The notes: a model not told the origin generated them from the letters alone. A stretch of 64,000 nucleotides of DNA from Hedera helix (GCA_947179155.2 OX359285.1:11713010-11777009); one strand, 5' to 3'. Shown: positions 34,218 through 46,126, numbered from the stretch's first letter. A program made the numbers and translations.

Positions 34218-37108
34218 TGTGATATCCCAAGATTTTGGAATAATTTTAAATAAAGATTATGATGAATTAAGCAAAGGTTAGCATTTAAAGCCTAGTATTG
34301 AATAATAGATCTATTAAGGAATAATTTATGAAATATGAAGAAGATTTATATGAATTAAGAAAAGAATGATGAAATAAGTTGATTGAGTAAGGATAAGTAT
34401 GATTAAAGAAATGAAACTTTTCTGAGAATGAAAAACAATCTTGATAAGTATATCAAGAAATGAATTAAAGTATTATTAATAAAATTATAGAGAATTGTGA
34501 AATGTAATATTATAAAGGAATTATGAATTAAGTTAAGAATTTAAATATTCTGATAGTTATGACCATTATGGTGTTATCCATGTGAGTTATGGAAATTAAT
34601 GAGGAAATATAGGATTATTATGGATATAGTTATGATTCATCAAGATAAAAGTATAGCAAGGTGCTATAAATAAAGTACGTATAATTATTACGGTAATTAT
34701 GATTCCGATGACGGAATCCTATTAAGGGGGGAAGAATGTGAGGACCCGATTTTTTCAGAATTTCTTTAATAGTAATAAATAAAAATTTAATTAACAGAAT
34801 TATCAGGGTTGTTTAATTATTTGTGATATTATGTGATTTAAGGTATGTGATGAGATTTAATTAGTAAATTAAATCTGTGCAGAAATTATGACAAATGGTA
34901 TTGAATTAAAGTAATTGAAAAGTAAATAAATTGTTTAAAAATAATTTATTAAGAATAAGTGAAATTTCATATAAATGTACATTAATTTGTACAATTAAAT
35001 TGTTATGAAAATGTAGAAATTTAGATTTAAAGGAAATTATATGGTAATGTGAGAAGCAAGATTTAAATATGTATATTTATATATATGAATGTTTAATTGA
35101 TAATTATAAATTTCATTAATTATGAGAATTAAGGGATTAATAATTAAATTCATCCAAAGTTAAATAAAAGCAGATGATGAAGTTAATAAAATTATAATTT
35201 TTGATTTTTGATTTAATTAAGAATTATGGTGAAAATTTAGAAATTGATTGAGAAGAAATGTAATTATATAAATTATATAATAATAAATTATCTAATTTAT
35301 ATAAGAAAATTAAAGTGATGTTTAAAGGAAATTATAATTATATAAGGATAAATTATATAATTTATATAAGAGAATTAAAATAATGAGAGAGATAATAAAT
35401 GTGAAATTATTGATTAATTGATAATTATGGAGGAATTTAAGAAATTATTTAAAAAATGAGAATATAAATATATAAATTATATAATATTAAATTATATAAT
35501 TTATATATAAAGAAATTATTGTAAATATTAAAGAAATTGAATAATAAATAAGAAAAAGGAATGTTTTAAGTTATTAAAAAATATATTTATGTATAATGGA
35601 ATTATTATGACTTTTATAAAGGATAATATTTCGGAAACGTGAACATGTTAATGTAACATGTTGTCCAAGTAACGAAGCGAAAAATTATGAAAAATAATTT
35701 TTATATGTTATATGAATTATTTTATGATTTTTGGATGTATAAATTACCTCATATAATTACATGCATGTTATTATGCGCGTACAAAATTTGTCAAGAAAAG
35801 TACCCAAAAGATGTATTAATATTAATTATAAATCATGTTATGATTTTTAGTGAATTAAAATAAATATTTTATATACATTATATAAAATATTTATTACACG
35901 ATATAATTACGTCATGTATTAAAAAGTAAATTTTGCATGTTATTTCTTTGAAAAATCTGGAAGTTCACGTTGGTCAAAGGCGGTGGAATTTATTTTTTTT
36001 AAGAAGCGTATCCTTTGGCTATAAAAGGAAGAAAAGAATAAGAAAAGAGAAACAAAAAAAAAAAAAAGGAAAGAAAGAAAATAACAAACACTATGCTTTC
36101 TCCTTCTCCACCGTGAGCTCCACCACCCGCCGGAGAACTCCATGGCCGCTACAAGAGAGGAATTTATTGGTGCCAACATGGGTAGAGAAAGCTTCAAGGA
36201 AGGTTGATCGAGTTAAGAGTGTTGAACTATCAATTAATTAATTGGATGTCAGGCAAGTTCTTCAGTCCTTTTAGGTTAATTGTTATATGTTATGATATGT
36301 AAATACTTGTTTAAATGCATATAAATTATGTGTTATGTGATCTGTGGTTAACATGACAACTATGTGTACTTTGTGCAATGATGTGGGATATATTGCTATA
36401 ATAGAAGCACAAGCACATGATGTATGACACACACTGAGTATGTTAAGGTATGTGCTACGTGAAATATAAACTGTTGAACTTGCTGAGCTGTTGTGCTCAT
36501 TACTTGTTTAAAATAAACTTTTGCAGGGTAAATAAATAAGTTTCAGGAATATCGGATTAAGTTTGAGATGAATTGCCTAGAAGGTAGAAAACGTGATTGT
36601 TATATTGTTAATATTATAATTCAATGTGAGAAATTTATTAAATTATTGTGATGAATTGTATGTATATATAAGTTGAATCTGGATATGATAGAAGTTCAAT
36701 TATGAACCGTGATTGTTCAAAATAATTGTTACGATAAAAATTATTATATTGTTGAATTACGAATGACGCAACAAGGAATATTTGTATGAAAATAAATAAT
36801 AGTAAATTTTAAATGGTGAGCTTTATAATACGTGAAGAAGAAAGAAAAAAAGTAAAGGTTGTGATCCAGGGACTAGGATCCAGATGTAAGAATTTTAAAT
36901 ATCCAATTATTTTAAAGCAATGATTAAAAGAAAAAGAAAAAAAATTATACCGAAAAATTTAGTAATTGATGATTTTGAAATTAAATAATGGATCGATTTA
37001 GGTGATGAAAGATTTATTAACGGACCGAAATTTGGACGTTATGAAGATAATGTTTAATAAATAAGAAATTTAAGGTAATAAAGTGGGTCGAATTTCGGGG
37101 TCGTTACA
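34218..37108 (+). mobile_element. Non-autonomous gypsy element with TTAAT target duplication
   Basis: A 2.9-kb insertion in the Tekay-3 5' LTR. It runs from TGTGATATCCC to GGGGTCGTTACA and is flanked by perfect TTAAT (34213-34217, 37109-37113). Inside, a purine tract (AAGGGGGGAAGAA, 34723-34736) is followed by a 2372-bp 3' LTR starting TGTGAGGACCCG at 34737. The first ~500 bp hold only a short 5' LTR start and AT-rich DNA. No gag or pol is present, nor a primer binding site. The flanking duplication shows it moved or was deleted as one unit. The frame at 35933-36241 is Lys-rich leader sequence downstream of the TATA box and not a convincing gene. Confidence 0.8.
36020..36027 (+). promoter_or_regulatory. 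TATA box of the 34737-37108 LTR
   Basis: TATAAAAG preceded by TTTGGC, followed by a purine-rich leader. A strong plant-type TATA box. Confidence 0.6.
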
Positions 37109-39466
37109 TTAATATGAAGTGTAAACGAGTATTATACAATGATTATAAGATGTAAATACGTATAAATATTTAAGTATTATACTAATAAATCAAATTAGTT
37201 GAAATTAAACTAATTACTAACTAGTAATTCAACCAAATCATTTTTGACAAATCGCGTTCGAGTATGGCAATCCATGTGATCCAAGATGGACCAATAGGAG
37301 CCACAAAAAGAAAAACTAGTTTGATTAACTAAACTAGGAAAATAATAACCAATTACACTAACTAAAAAGCTAACTAAAACACAACGGACCAATCAATACC
37401 AAGAAAACCTAACTAGCTATCCAAGTGAACTCTTTTCGACCAATCGTAGTAAATATGATGTCACCTTAAGAAGCACAAATATTGTTAGCCATTTGAGGGA
37501 ATTTTGGGCCAAGAAAAGTTAGATATTTTGTGGTTCCAAAGTGTAATTTCTCAAGGTACTAAACTGTAGTTAACTGATGCCTTAATGTGCAATTTTTGAA
37601 ACTTCAAATGCCTATAAATAGCAAGCTTCCATTAATTATTTCCTAGCATTTTCTAGAGAATTTCATAAGCTATACACTTTATAGTTATAATCTGAGAGAG
37701 AGAAATATATTTTGAGTGACGAAGTTCTGCTATTTTGGAAGTAAAACAAACACTACAAGATGTATACTCTAGTGGTTACTTTATTTACTTTTCTTCTTAT
37801 CGTTAGTTAAAATATACTTTTATAATTAGTTATAATGTTTAAATTATTTCAAATATATAGTACTAAAGTTCATTTTATAAGCAATTGTAATGTTTGATTT
37901 ATTTCAATTATAAAATAGAAAACATACTTTTATAAACAATTACTATGATCAATTTTCTTTAAGTATTTAATAAAAATATTTATTTTATAAGTAGTTACTA
38001 TGACCGATTTTCTTAAAGTATTTATTCAGATACTCATTATATAAGCAGTTATAATGCTGAATTTTTTTTGAAGTATTTATTGAAGTACTCATTATATAAA
38101 CAGTTATAATGCTAAAATTTTCTTAAAATATTTTGTAAAATATTCATTATACAAGCAGTTGTAATACTCAAATAAATTTTATATAAAGTAGAAGAAGTGT
38201 TAATTATAAGCGGTTATAATGTCCAACTTAAACATAAAAGTATTTAATTCGTGTCTAACTAGTTTATATAAAATATTCATGTATAAGATTAACGAAGAGT
38301 ATTTAATCATAAAACTTATTCGTGAAATATTTATTTGATTTTTTTAGTCAAACCTAGTTGTTTTGGGGCGACCTTTGCATGCGAAGCAAATTGAGATGAA
38401 TATTCTTTTAAAACACTGTAATGATTAGTCAATGTAGTTTATGTTATGCATAACATAGGACATTGTTAAGTTAATCCCCTATAAATGTCCACTGTATGGT
38501 TCTAAAACATATTGACTAACGAACGGTTCTTGGTTATATAACCACTCAGGTTTGCCATGCTATTTATTCACTCAAATCCTTATCGATGTGAGGTCTCTTA
38601 CATGCTAAATGTTTAAATTTGCTGTGCTATTGTATGCTCATTCTTGCAATAAACTTTAATTGCAGACATACCCGAGAGCTCCGGCTCAAAGAAGAAAGGA
38701 AAGAAGAAATGCGTAGACTAGGCAATCTTTACCTAATATTTTGTCTACCTTATGTATTGTATGAAGTCTTTATGACTTATGTAAATATAAACAAGTATTA
38801 AGAACCTTGTAACCGAATATTATATCAATAAAACTATCTTATTATCATCAATTATGTTATGTCTTTACTTTTATAAAATTTAGAACTGTATTGTTAAAAA
38901 ACTATACATCTAAGTGAGGGTATTGGTAATATGGACTGATCATGTTATGCTAATACTCTGAATTTTTGATAGATAAGAATTTTCAATATGAAGAGATAAC
39001 TATCAGTTATGAAACTATGTATCCAAGTGATAGTATTGTGCACATAAAATTTCGAAGGTATGAGGTTGCCTAATTGAGTGCTGCACTTCTAGGAAAGCCC
39101 CCTTAGTTACTGGGAGAATTCCTTGTGTTGATACTGTGAATTTTGGATATATAGTAGTCATAAATGTTAAGGTATCTAAAATATTAAGGTTAAAATTATG
39201 AAAGTTAATACTAATTCTCTTATAGTATTTTACAATGATTTAGTATAAAATAATGAAAGATCTTTTAGAAGTTAAGATGAGAACTTGGTTTATAAAACTG
39301 TTTAACTGAATGAGGATATTGGTAATATGGATTGATCATGTTATGCCAAATATTTTGAATTTAAGCTAGATAAGGTTTATAAATTAAGATAACGTTTATA
39401 CTTAAAACTATTTAGCATTGATAGTGAGCACCAAATCATCTATACCAAGTATAGTGAGCCCTCACA
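37109..39466 (+). repeat. Tekay-3 5' LTR, main 3' part
   Basis: Continues the 34168 piece after the insertion and ends GTGAGCCCTCACA at 39466, three bases before the primer binding site. The left part matches 56060-56113 of the 3' LTR. A TATA box (TATAAATA, 37613-37620) and a set of ~60-bp imperfect repeats at about 37800-38200, with ATTATATAAGCAGTTATAAT-like units, lie inside. Confidence 0.82.
37613..37620 (+). promoter_or_regulatory. TATA box of Tekay-3 LTR
   Basis: TATAAATA followed by GCAAGCTTCC and a leader with GAGAGAGAG. Placement agrees with other Tekay LTRs in the window. Confidence 0.6.
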
Positions 39467-39469
39467 GGT

Positions 39470-39487
39470 TGGTATCAGAGCTGATAA
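39470..39487 (+). other. Primer binding site, tRNA-iMet (Tekay-3)
   Basis: TGGTATCAGAGCTGATAA, three bases after the LTR end; the first 13 bases match Tekay-1 and Tekay-2. Confidence 0.95.
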
Positions 39488-39691
39488 TTATACTCTAAGG
39501 TAAGCAAGTATCTCAGACTATAATCAAAGGGAAATAGGATTAAATAGACTTGTGAAGAGTCTATAGATAATTTAAAAGATAAAATATCAATCATCTTTAA
39601 AAAAAGATAATCTTAAAAGATAAAAACATTATCTTAAAACATAAAAATATTATGTGAAAGAAATATACTTAATAAAGTTAAACTCTTTTGT

Positions 39692-39693
39692 AG
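39692..39693 (+). promoter_or_regulatory. Candidate 3' splice site before Tekay-3 ORF0
   Basis: AACTCTTTTGTAG directly abuts the ATG at 39694. It occupies the same place as in the two other elements, although the surrounding sequence differs. Confidence 0.45.
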
Positions 39694-40353
39694 ATGGTTG
39701 ACATGAATCAATCTGATTTAGTGGAAGTAAATGTACAAGTTATGGTTCTCGATAGCGATCACAGAGATGATCCTATATTAAATCATGTGGAGAACCCAAG
39801 AGTGTATCTCACAACTAGGATACAGCTAGTTGGGCCAATGGTAAATCTTGCAGGTTACCATCCTTATCATCCAGTGCTAAATTTTGAAGATATCTCGAAT
39901 AATGATGAGGTGGATGAACATGAACATGACACAAACATCTTAGATGTTGAAGATGATGATGATGAAGGAGAAATAGATGAGATCGTTGATGAGATGAACG
40001 AGGAAGAAGAAGAAGAAGGTAATGAACCAAAATTTTTACTATATGCTCTCCAGCTTGCTGTAAATGATGTAAAGGCTACTCGTAAAGAAACAACAATAAT
40101 GGAGGAAAAATACTTGGTATAGGTGGAAAAAAATCACCGTCTTGAAGTAGAATTGGCCATCAAAAAGGCCTTAAAGATCCAGCTGTAGGCGAGGTTGGAT
40201 GAGGAAAAGATAGATCGTTGCCAATCTTATTGGGAACTTCACTAAGAAGTTAAAGATTTACCAACTGTGAGAAAGGAATCGGGTTATGATATCAATCGAT
40301 ACGTCGTATCTAGCATGCTCTACAATGCTTGCAAGAAGGCCAAATATAATTAA
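39694..40353 (+). pseudogene. Tekay-3 ORF0: acidic charged protein, decayed
   Basis: A 220-codon frame from ATG 39694 to TAA 40351-40353, with three internal stops (TAG at 40120, TAG and TAA further on). The centre is very acidic (DVEDDDDEGEIDEIVDEMNE, then EEEEEGNEP) and is followed by a Lys/Glu/Leu-rich half. I do not see the EYxDGM block of Tekay-1 and Tekay-2, so homology is by position and composition only. The gag start lies 230 bp downstream behind its own acceptor-like tract. Function unknown. Confidence 0.6.
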
Positions 40354-40578
40354 AATAAAATAAAAGTTTATATTATGAAAATTATTTGTGTTCGTTGAAA
40401 TTTAACTTCTCAATCTTATAGGGGAGGTTAATAAAAGTAAAGTGATGTTTTTCACTCGAATAATGTACTGTGTAATGTAACAACTTAATGTTATATATAA
40501 AAAGTTTATTTATAAGTATAATTGTGGAAAAAAATTATTTTTGCTTTCATATTTATACTTTTTTTCTTTTAATTTTTT

Positions 40579-40580
40579 AG
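40579..40580 (+). promoter_or_regulatory. Candidate 3' splice site before Tekay-3 gag
   Basis: A long T-rich tract (TTTTTTTCTTTTAATTTTTT) ends in AG three bases before the gag ATG at 40584. This is the strongest acceptor-like tract in the window. Confidence 0.55.
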
Positions 40581-40583
40581 AAA

Positions 40584-41760
40584 ATGGCAAGAAGAAAAGC
40601 TTGTGTCCAAGAGAGCGATGAAAGTGTTGGTGCACATGAGGGAGAGGGTAATAATAATAATAATCCAATACAATAATTTGTAACTATGTTACTAGGTGTC
40701 TTAAAAAACTATCCTATAAACCATCCACCCCAAAATCACACAGCGACCTTTAAAGACTTTAAAAATGCTAGACCACTTGAATTTGTAGGAACCAATGAAT
40801 CAATTGATGCCCAAAATTGGATGAAAGAGATAGAGAAAGCTTTTGATATTGCCAATATTTTGGAACATCAAAAGACTAAGTTCGCCACGTATATGATGAA
40901 GGGCAAGGCTAACTTTCGGTGGTAAGCCAATAAAACAAGGGCATGTGAAGGGGTTATTGCATGGGAAAGGTTCAAGGAGATTTTCTTCAAGAACTATTTC
41001 CCTCAAAGTTTGTAGAATTGGATGCAAGTATGATTTTTGAAACTTACGCAAGGGGACATGACGGTTCCCTAATACACTGGAAAATTTAATGAACTGGCGC
41101 GTTTTGCTTCGCATCAAGTAGATACGGAGGAACGTAAAACTAGGAGGTTTGAAGAAGATTTTGAACCTTGGATAAGTACTAAAGTATCTATATTACAGTT
41201 AGAGAATTATTCACAAATTCTAGAAAAGGCAATCATTGCCGAAGGCATCAGTGAAGCATTGGCCAAGTATAACAAAGAAAATAACAAAAAGAGTAAGAAT
41301 GGAAGAACTAGCAAATGATGGAGTTCTGGGGAAAGTAACAAAAATAATAAAAGAAAATGGAGTGGGAGAAATAAAACTAACACCAAAGAATGAGAGAATA
41401 AAAAAAAACCCATGTAAGATTTGTGGCAAGGGCCACTTAGGAGAGTACTTGAAGGGGAAGAATGTTTGTTTAAATGCGGAGAATGATGACATTTTGCCAA
41501 CAATTGTTCAGTTCTAAGTAATGACAAATGTTTCAATTGTGGAGCCATGGGCCATCAAGCTAAGATGTGTCCGAAGAAAGGAACAGATACTGGAGCGAGT
41601 ATGGCAAACAGCCCCACCCCAACAACTACATCAAAAGGCCCAGGTTGTCCCATAACTAGAACCTTCAACATGACGATGAAAAATGTGGTTGCATCTCAGG
41701 ATGTAGTGTCAGGTATCATTTTAATCAACAACATAAATCCTTATATGTTATTTGATTCGG
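40584..41760 (+). pseudogene. Tekay-3 gag, decayed
   Basis: Gag starting MARRKACVQESDESVG. Capsid blocks are recognisable: NHTATFKDFKNARPLEFVGT, WMKEIEKAFDIANILEHQKT, FATYMMKGKANFRW, WERFKEIFFKNYFP, FNELARFASHQVDTEERKTR. Nucleocapsid blocks follow: CKICGKGHLGEY and a canonical knuckle CFNCGAMGHQAKMC (CX2CX4HX4C) near 41530. There are several stops (near 40675, 40923, 41013 and others) and at least two frameshifts. Alignment with Tekay-1 gag is clear along its length. Not functional. Confidence 0.85.
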
Positions 41761-42130
41761 GTGCTACTTGATTCTTTATTTTTCTTGGAAATTAAACATG
41801 CCTAGTGAGAACTTAGATTCTCCTTTGAACATAGAAATAGCCAATAGGGAAATCATACCTATTAAAAACATAATTAAGGATTGCTGCATAGTGATTATGG
41901 GTCACGAGCCAGGTATGGATTGATTGACCAATCACCAAGCATTGATTGATTGTCAGTAGAAGTGCGTGAAACTGTTGACAACATCAAAGTCAAAAGTAAT
42001 TTTCAATGGAAATTAAATTCTAAGGAAATCTCGTTGCTTGTCAGCAATGTAAGCAAATAGATTACTTCAGAAAGGATGTCAAGGTTATTTAGCTCATATC
42101 ATAGACACCCAAAAGAAAGGATATATATCA
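41735..42130 (+). pseudogene. Tekay-3 protease, decayed
   Basis: INNINPYMLFDSGAT shows the catalytic DSGA motif that Tekay-1 has lost. It is followed directly by TGA and frameshifts. Later pieces LNIEIANREIIPIKN and GMD correspond to the protease C-terminal half. Much of the ILGMDWL block is damaged. Confidence 0.75.
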
Positions 42131-42140
42131 AATACTAGTT

Positions 42141-42835
42141 GTGAGAGAATTCACAGATGTGTTTTCTGATGACTTACCAGATCTTCCACCTGATAGGGAG
42201 ATTGAGTTTGTCATTAGCTTAGCATTAGGAACTATGCCAATTTCAAAGGCTCTATATAGGATGACACCTATGGAGATGAATAAATTAATGGTTCAACAAC
42301 AAGAATTGTTGCAAAAGAAGTACATTCAACTTAGTGTTTCTCCATGAGGAGCACCAGTGTTATTTGTCAAAAAGAATGATGGAACCTTGAGATTATACGT
42401 CTACTATCGTGAATTAAATAAGTTGGCCATAAAGAATAAGTATCAATTACCAAGGATAGACGACTTGTTTGATCAATTAAAAGGGGTAGAACATTTTTCC
42501 AAAATTGATCGGGCTATCATCAATTAAAGGTAAAAAGTGAGGATGTGTCGAAAATAGCTTTTCGCACAGACTATGGGCATTACGAATTCTTGGTAATATC
42601 TTTTAGATTGAGGAATGTGCTACAAACCCTAAGAAGAGAGCAACTCTACACTAAATTTTTAAAGTGCGAGTTTTGGTTAGAAAAAAATTTAGTTCTTAGG
42701 TCATGTGAGTGACAAGAATGAAATTTAAGTAGACCCTTCAAAGATTGAAGCGGTGATGAATTAGGAGCAACCAAAGATACAGACTGAAGTAAAACGTTTC
42801 TTAGGATTGACAAGGAACTATAGACGATTTATTTA
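42141..42835 (+). pseudogene. Tekay-3 reverse transcriptase with catalytic region deleted
   Basis: Begins REFTDVFSDDLPDLPPDREI and continues PISKALYRMTPMEMNKLMVQ. A TGA near 42345 replaces the Trp of [21 protein letters not shown] and FRTDYGHYEF are visible. After FRLRN the sequence jumps to [18 protein letters not shown], so the segment with the catalytic FIDDILVYS motif is deleted (about 50 residues relative to Tekay-1). Several frameshifts occur near 42510 and 42690. Confidence 0.85.
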
Positions 42836-43330
42836 AGATTTTTTAAAGATAGCAACCCCGTTAACCAATTTGACAAGAAAAAATATAAAGTATGTCTAGA
42901 CAGACAAGTGTGAAGTAAGTTTTCAGGAGCTAAAAAAAAGACTAAGCATAGCACCAATATTATCTTTACCAGATAATAGTGGAGGTTTTGTAGTTTATAG
43001 TGATGCCTCAAATAAGGGATTAGGTTGCGTTTTGATGTAACATGAAAAAGTAATTGCTTATGCTTCACTGCAATTGAAAGATTATGAGATAAAGTATCCT
43101 ACCCATGATCTAGAATTAACAGCGATAATATTTGCTCTTAAAATATGGAGGCATTACTTATATGTAGAAAAGTGTGAAATTTATCATAAGAGTTTGAAGT
43201 ATAGTTTCACCCAGCGAGAGTTAAACATGAGGCAAAAACGGTGGCCAAAATTGATAAAATATTATGACTGTGAAATCTTATATCATCTGGAGAAAGCTAA
43301 TGATGTTAACAACTTGGGATGAGTTATTGA
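42836..43330 (+). pseudogene. Tekay-3 RNase H, decayed
   Basis: Blocks [15 protein letters not shown], then [57 protein letters not shown]. The third acidic position is lost: Tekay-1 has IYTDHKS and this copy reads IYHKS, missing two residues. The segment with ADALSRK is also missing. Confidence 0.82.
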
Positions 43331-43399
43331 GATAATTTTCTAGACTTGAAATTGAAGTGAGAATTCCTTTAGTCTTAATAAGAAAATTGTTGGTAATGG

Positions 43400-44672
43400 A
43401 GGATCACTTAACATTGTTGGGAAAGATAAAGAAAATCTAAGCAAATGATAGTGAGTATGAGAAAATGAAAGAGGCAACTAAGAAGGTGGGCAACAAGTTC
43501 AAACAACACAAAGATGGAGTTATAAGGTTTGAATCAAGGATATAGGCACCTTCAGTACACGAGTTAAAAGAAGAGATTATGGCAGAGGCACATAGTACTA
43601 AATTTTCAATTCACCCGGGTAGCACCAAAATGAATAAAGACGTAAGTTAGCATTTCTGGTGGCCAAACATGAAGAGGGAGGTGGCTGAATTCGTTAGTAG
43701 ATGTTTGACATGCCAAAGAGTTAAGGTTGAGCATCAAAGACCTAATGGATTATTACAATCATTAGAAATTCTATAATGGAAGTGGGAGCATATTACAATA
43801 GATTTTGTAGTAGGACTTCCAACCACATAGAAAGGGCATGATGAAATTTGGGTAACAGTGGATCAACTAACCAAGTCAGCTCATTTTTTACCAATTAAGA
43901 TCAAGTTTACTTTAGATGGACTCGCCAAGCTATACATAAAAGAGATTGTATCAAGGCACGGGGTTCCAATCTCAATTGTGTCTAATCGAGATCCTCGATT
44001 TACATCAAACTTCTGGAGAAGTCTTCAAGAGCATCTGGGAACACAATTGAGATTGAGTATGGCTTATCATCCACAGACTGATGGAAAAAGTGAAAGGACG
44101 ATTCAAACTTTGGAAGATATACTAATGACATATATGATAGATTTTCAAGGAAGTTGGGAAGATCACTTACTTCTGGTGAAATTTGCATACAACAACAGTT
44201 ATTATGCTAGCATTGGAATGCCACCATATGAAGCCTTATACAGGAGAAAGTGTAGAACACCTGCATGTTGGGATGAAGTTGGAGAACGAAAAATGCTTAG
44301 GCCGAAATTGGTTAAGCAAATAGTGGAGGTAGTTCAAACGATACATACAAGGTTAAGAGTTGTCCACGAGTGACAGAAGAGATATGCAGACTTGTATAGA
44401 CAACAAAGAGATTTTAAAGTCAGAAGTTATTTCTTCTTAAAAGTATCCCTATGAAAAGGGAAGATTCATTTTGGGAAGAGAGGAAAGTTGAGTCCGAGGT
44501 TTATAGGACCATTTGAGATTTTAAAGAGAATATGTGAAGTTGCTTATGAAGTAGCCCTACCTCCAGAACTGGAACATGTTCATAATGTGTTTTATATTTC
44601 AGTGTTGCATCCCTATAAACACGACTACAAGCATGTTATTAATTACGAACCAATCCAGATCAAGAAAGATCT
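43400..44672 (+). pseudogene. Tekay-3 integrase, 5' part, split by SIRE
   Basis: Integrase with the zinc finger H-H-C-C ([22 protein letters not shown]). The core has IDFVVGLPT, then [15 protein letters not shown] where the second catalytic Asp of SDRDPRF is Asn, and [12 protein letters not shown] with the catalytic Glu. The GPF module ([10 protein letters not shown]) follows, then [20 protein letters not shown]. The gene is interrupted at GATCT by the SIRE element and continues at 55145. Stops occur near 43776 and 44373. Confidence 0.88.
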
Positions 44673-44792
44673 TGTTGACATTGTCATATTCTAAACCTAA
44701 TGTTTTGATGATGATTTGTTCTTTGGTACTAAATTTTTTATTGTGAATTTCAGGAATTATTCAAGAAGATCGAAGACTATTTTGGGTCCTAA

Positions 44793-45137
44793 GGCTATGT
44801 TTGTTTGCAAAATACATACTTGGGATTGGACTATTTGTATTAATTTAAAGTTATTTTCGATTTTTTTATCCCATGATGAGGGATTAATAGTCCTTTAAAT
44901 AGTAATTGGACTATTTTTTATCATTCTTAAGGCTATTTATGAGGGATTATATAATCCCATAATGAATTTGGGATTAATAGTCCCTCTCATTTTAAGCTAT
45001 TAAATGACTTTATGGGACTAATATTTCAACATGAAGGGATTAATAATCCCTCATCATGGGATAAAAAAGTCGAAAATAGTTTTAAATTAATACAAATAGT
45101 CCTATCCCAAGTATATATTTTATAAACAAACATAGCC
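44793..45137. mobile_element. Tourist-like MITE in SIRE 5' LTR
   Basis: A 345-bp foldback element with ends GGCTATGTTTGTTTG and its complement. Inverted similarity extends over roughly 100 bp from each end (CATACTTGGGAT, ATTAATTTAAA, CCCATGATGAGGGATTA blocks). The target duplication is TAA (44790-44792, 45138-45140), as expected for PIF/Harbinger. The other LTR has an intact empty site at about 53750. No coding capacity; it would need a Harbinger transposase in trans. Confidence 0.9.
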
Positions 45138-46116
45138 TAAGAATTTTATGTAAGATCATCGTAAATATTCGATTTTTCAATTCAAGGCTCTAGGACATTT
45201 TATGTGTGCATAATACATGATTAGTATTTTTAAATACTAACGGACATTAATGTTTATTTTATATTGGTTAGTATCATGATTTATTACGAATTGGACGCAT
45301 CATGCATAATGTTTTGAAAAGTGCTAATCTTGATATAAGTGCAACTGTTAATCACGATATCTACTAACTTTCTACAGCTATATTGAATATTTTTATTATG
45401 TCGTGTATATGTAGATTTCATCATTCCGATTAAAAAGAAAAATCTTCTTTGACTTGGTATATCTAATCACTTGCCACGGTTATTCTGTTGCTTTGGAGAT
45501 ATATCTTAAAAGATAGACTAGAAGTTGGTTTTGGATGTTTTGGTTTGTCCGGATATTTTGTTAACAGGTTTTATCTTTTAACGAAAGTATAATATTCTGG
45601 TAAATCTTATGGGCAACAGATATAAAATATTTCAATATTTCTTTGAGCTGCAACGGTAATATTCATCAAGGCTATAAATCGCATGAGTATATCCCAGCAA
45701 AAGAGACAATTTTTACAGTGCACTAATTATATACTGAAAAGTCATTTTGGTGCAATCTGCTGCTGTGCTACTAGAATTCTGATCCAACATATTTTTGTGA
45801 GCTTTAAATTGGTAATATCTTTCTGTTATTAATTGATTATTGCATACATTAGTTGAGCCTTATATTGTTAAATTGATTATTTGCTTTGATCACTAGACCT
45901 CTAAATTTGTAATTCTCTGATCTTTGTTTATTTAGACTAAGTAATTGTCTAAAGGAATTTAATCCAAGTGTGGATTAAGAATTATGTACAAACAGGTTTA
46001 AGGAAGCATGGGTGCTTGAGGAGTGCATAGGTGCACAAAGAGCAAAAGTGCTAAAGAGAATTTAAGAATTCAATTAACCTGTTTTGAAAAATGTGTCACT
46101 TTGTAATTGAAAGATC

Positions 46117-46126
46117 TATATATAAA
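46117..46126 (+). promoter_or_regulatory. TATA box of SIRE 5' LTR
   Basis: TATATATAAA followed by GTGAGTCTCC; the same sequence is at 54727-54736 in the 3' LTR. Confidence 0.6.

Noticed and set aside
35933..36241. Lys-rich small protein after a strong TATA box
   Set aside because: Lies in an LTR leader. The Lys run is a poly-A tract, and the opposite strand is open too. No family resemblance.
41207..41548. Leu/Phe-rich minus-strand frames resembling membrane proteins
   Set aside because: Antisense of Lys/Asn-rich Tekay-3 gag; hydrophobicity is a mirror of that composition.
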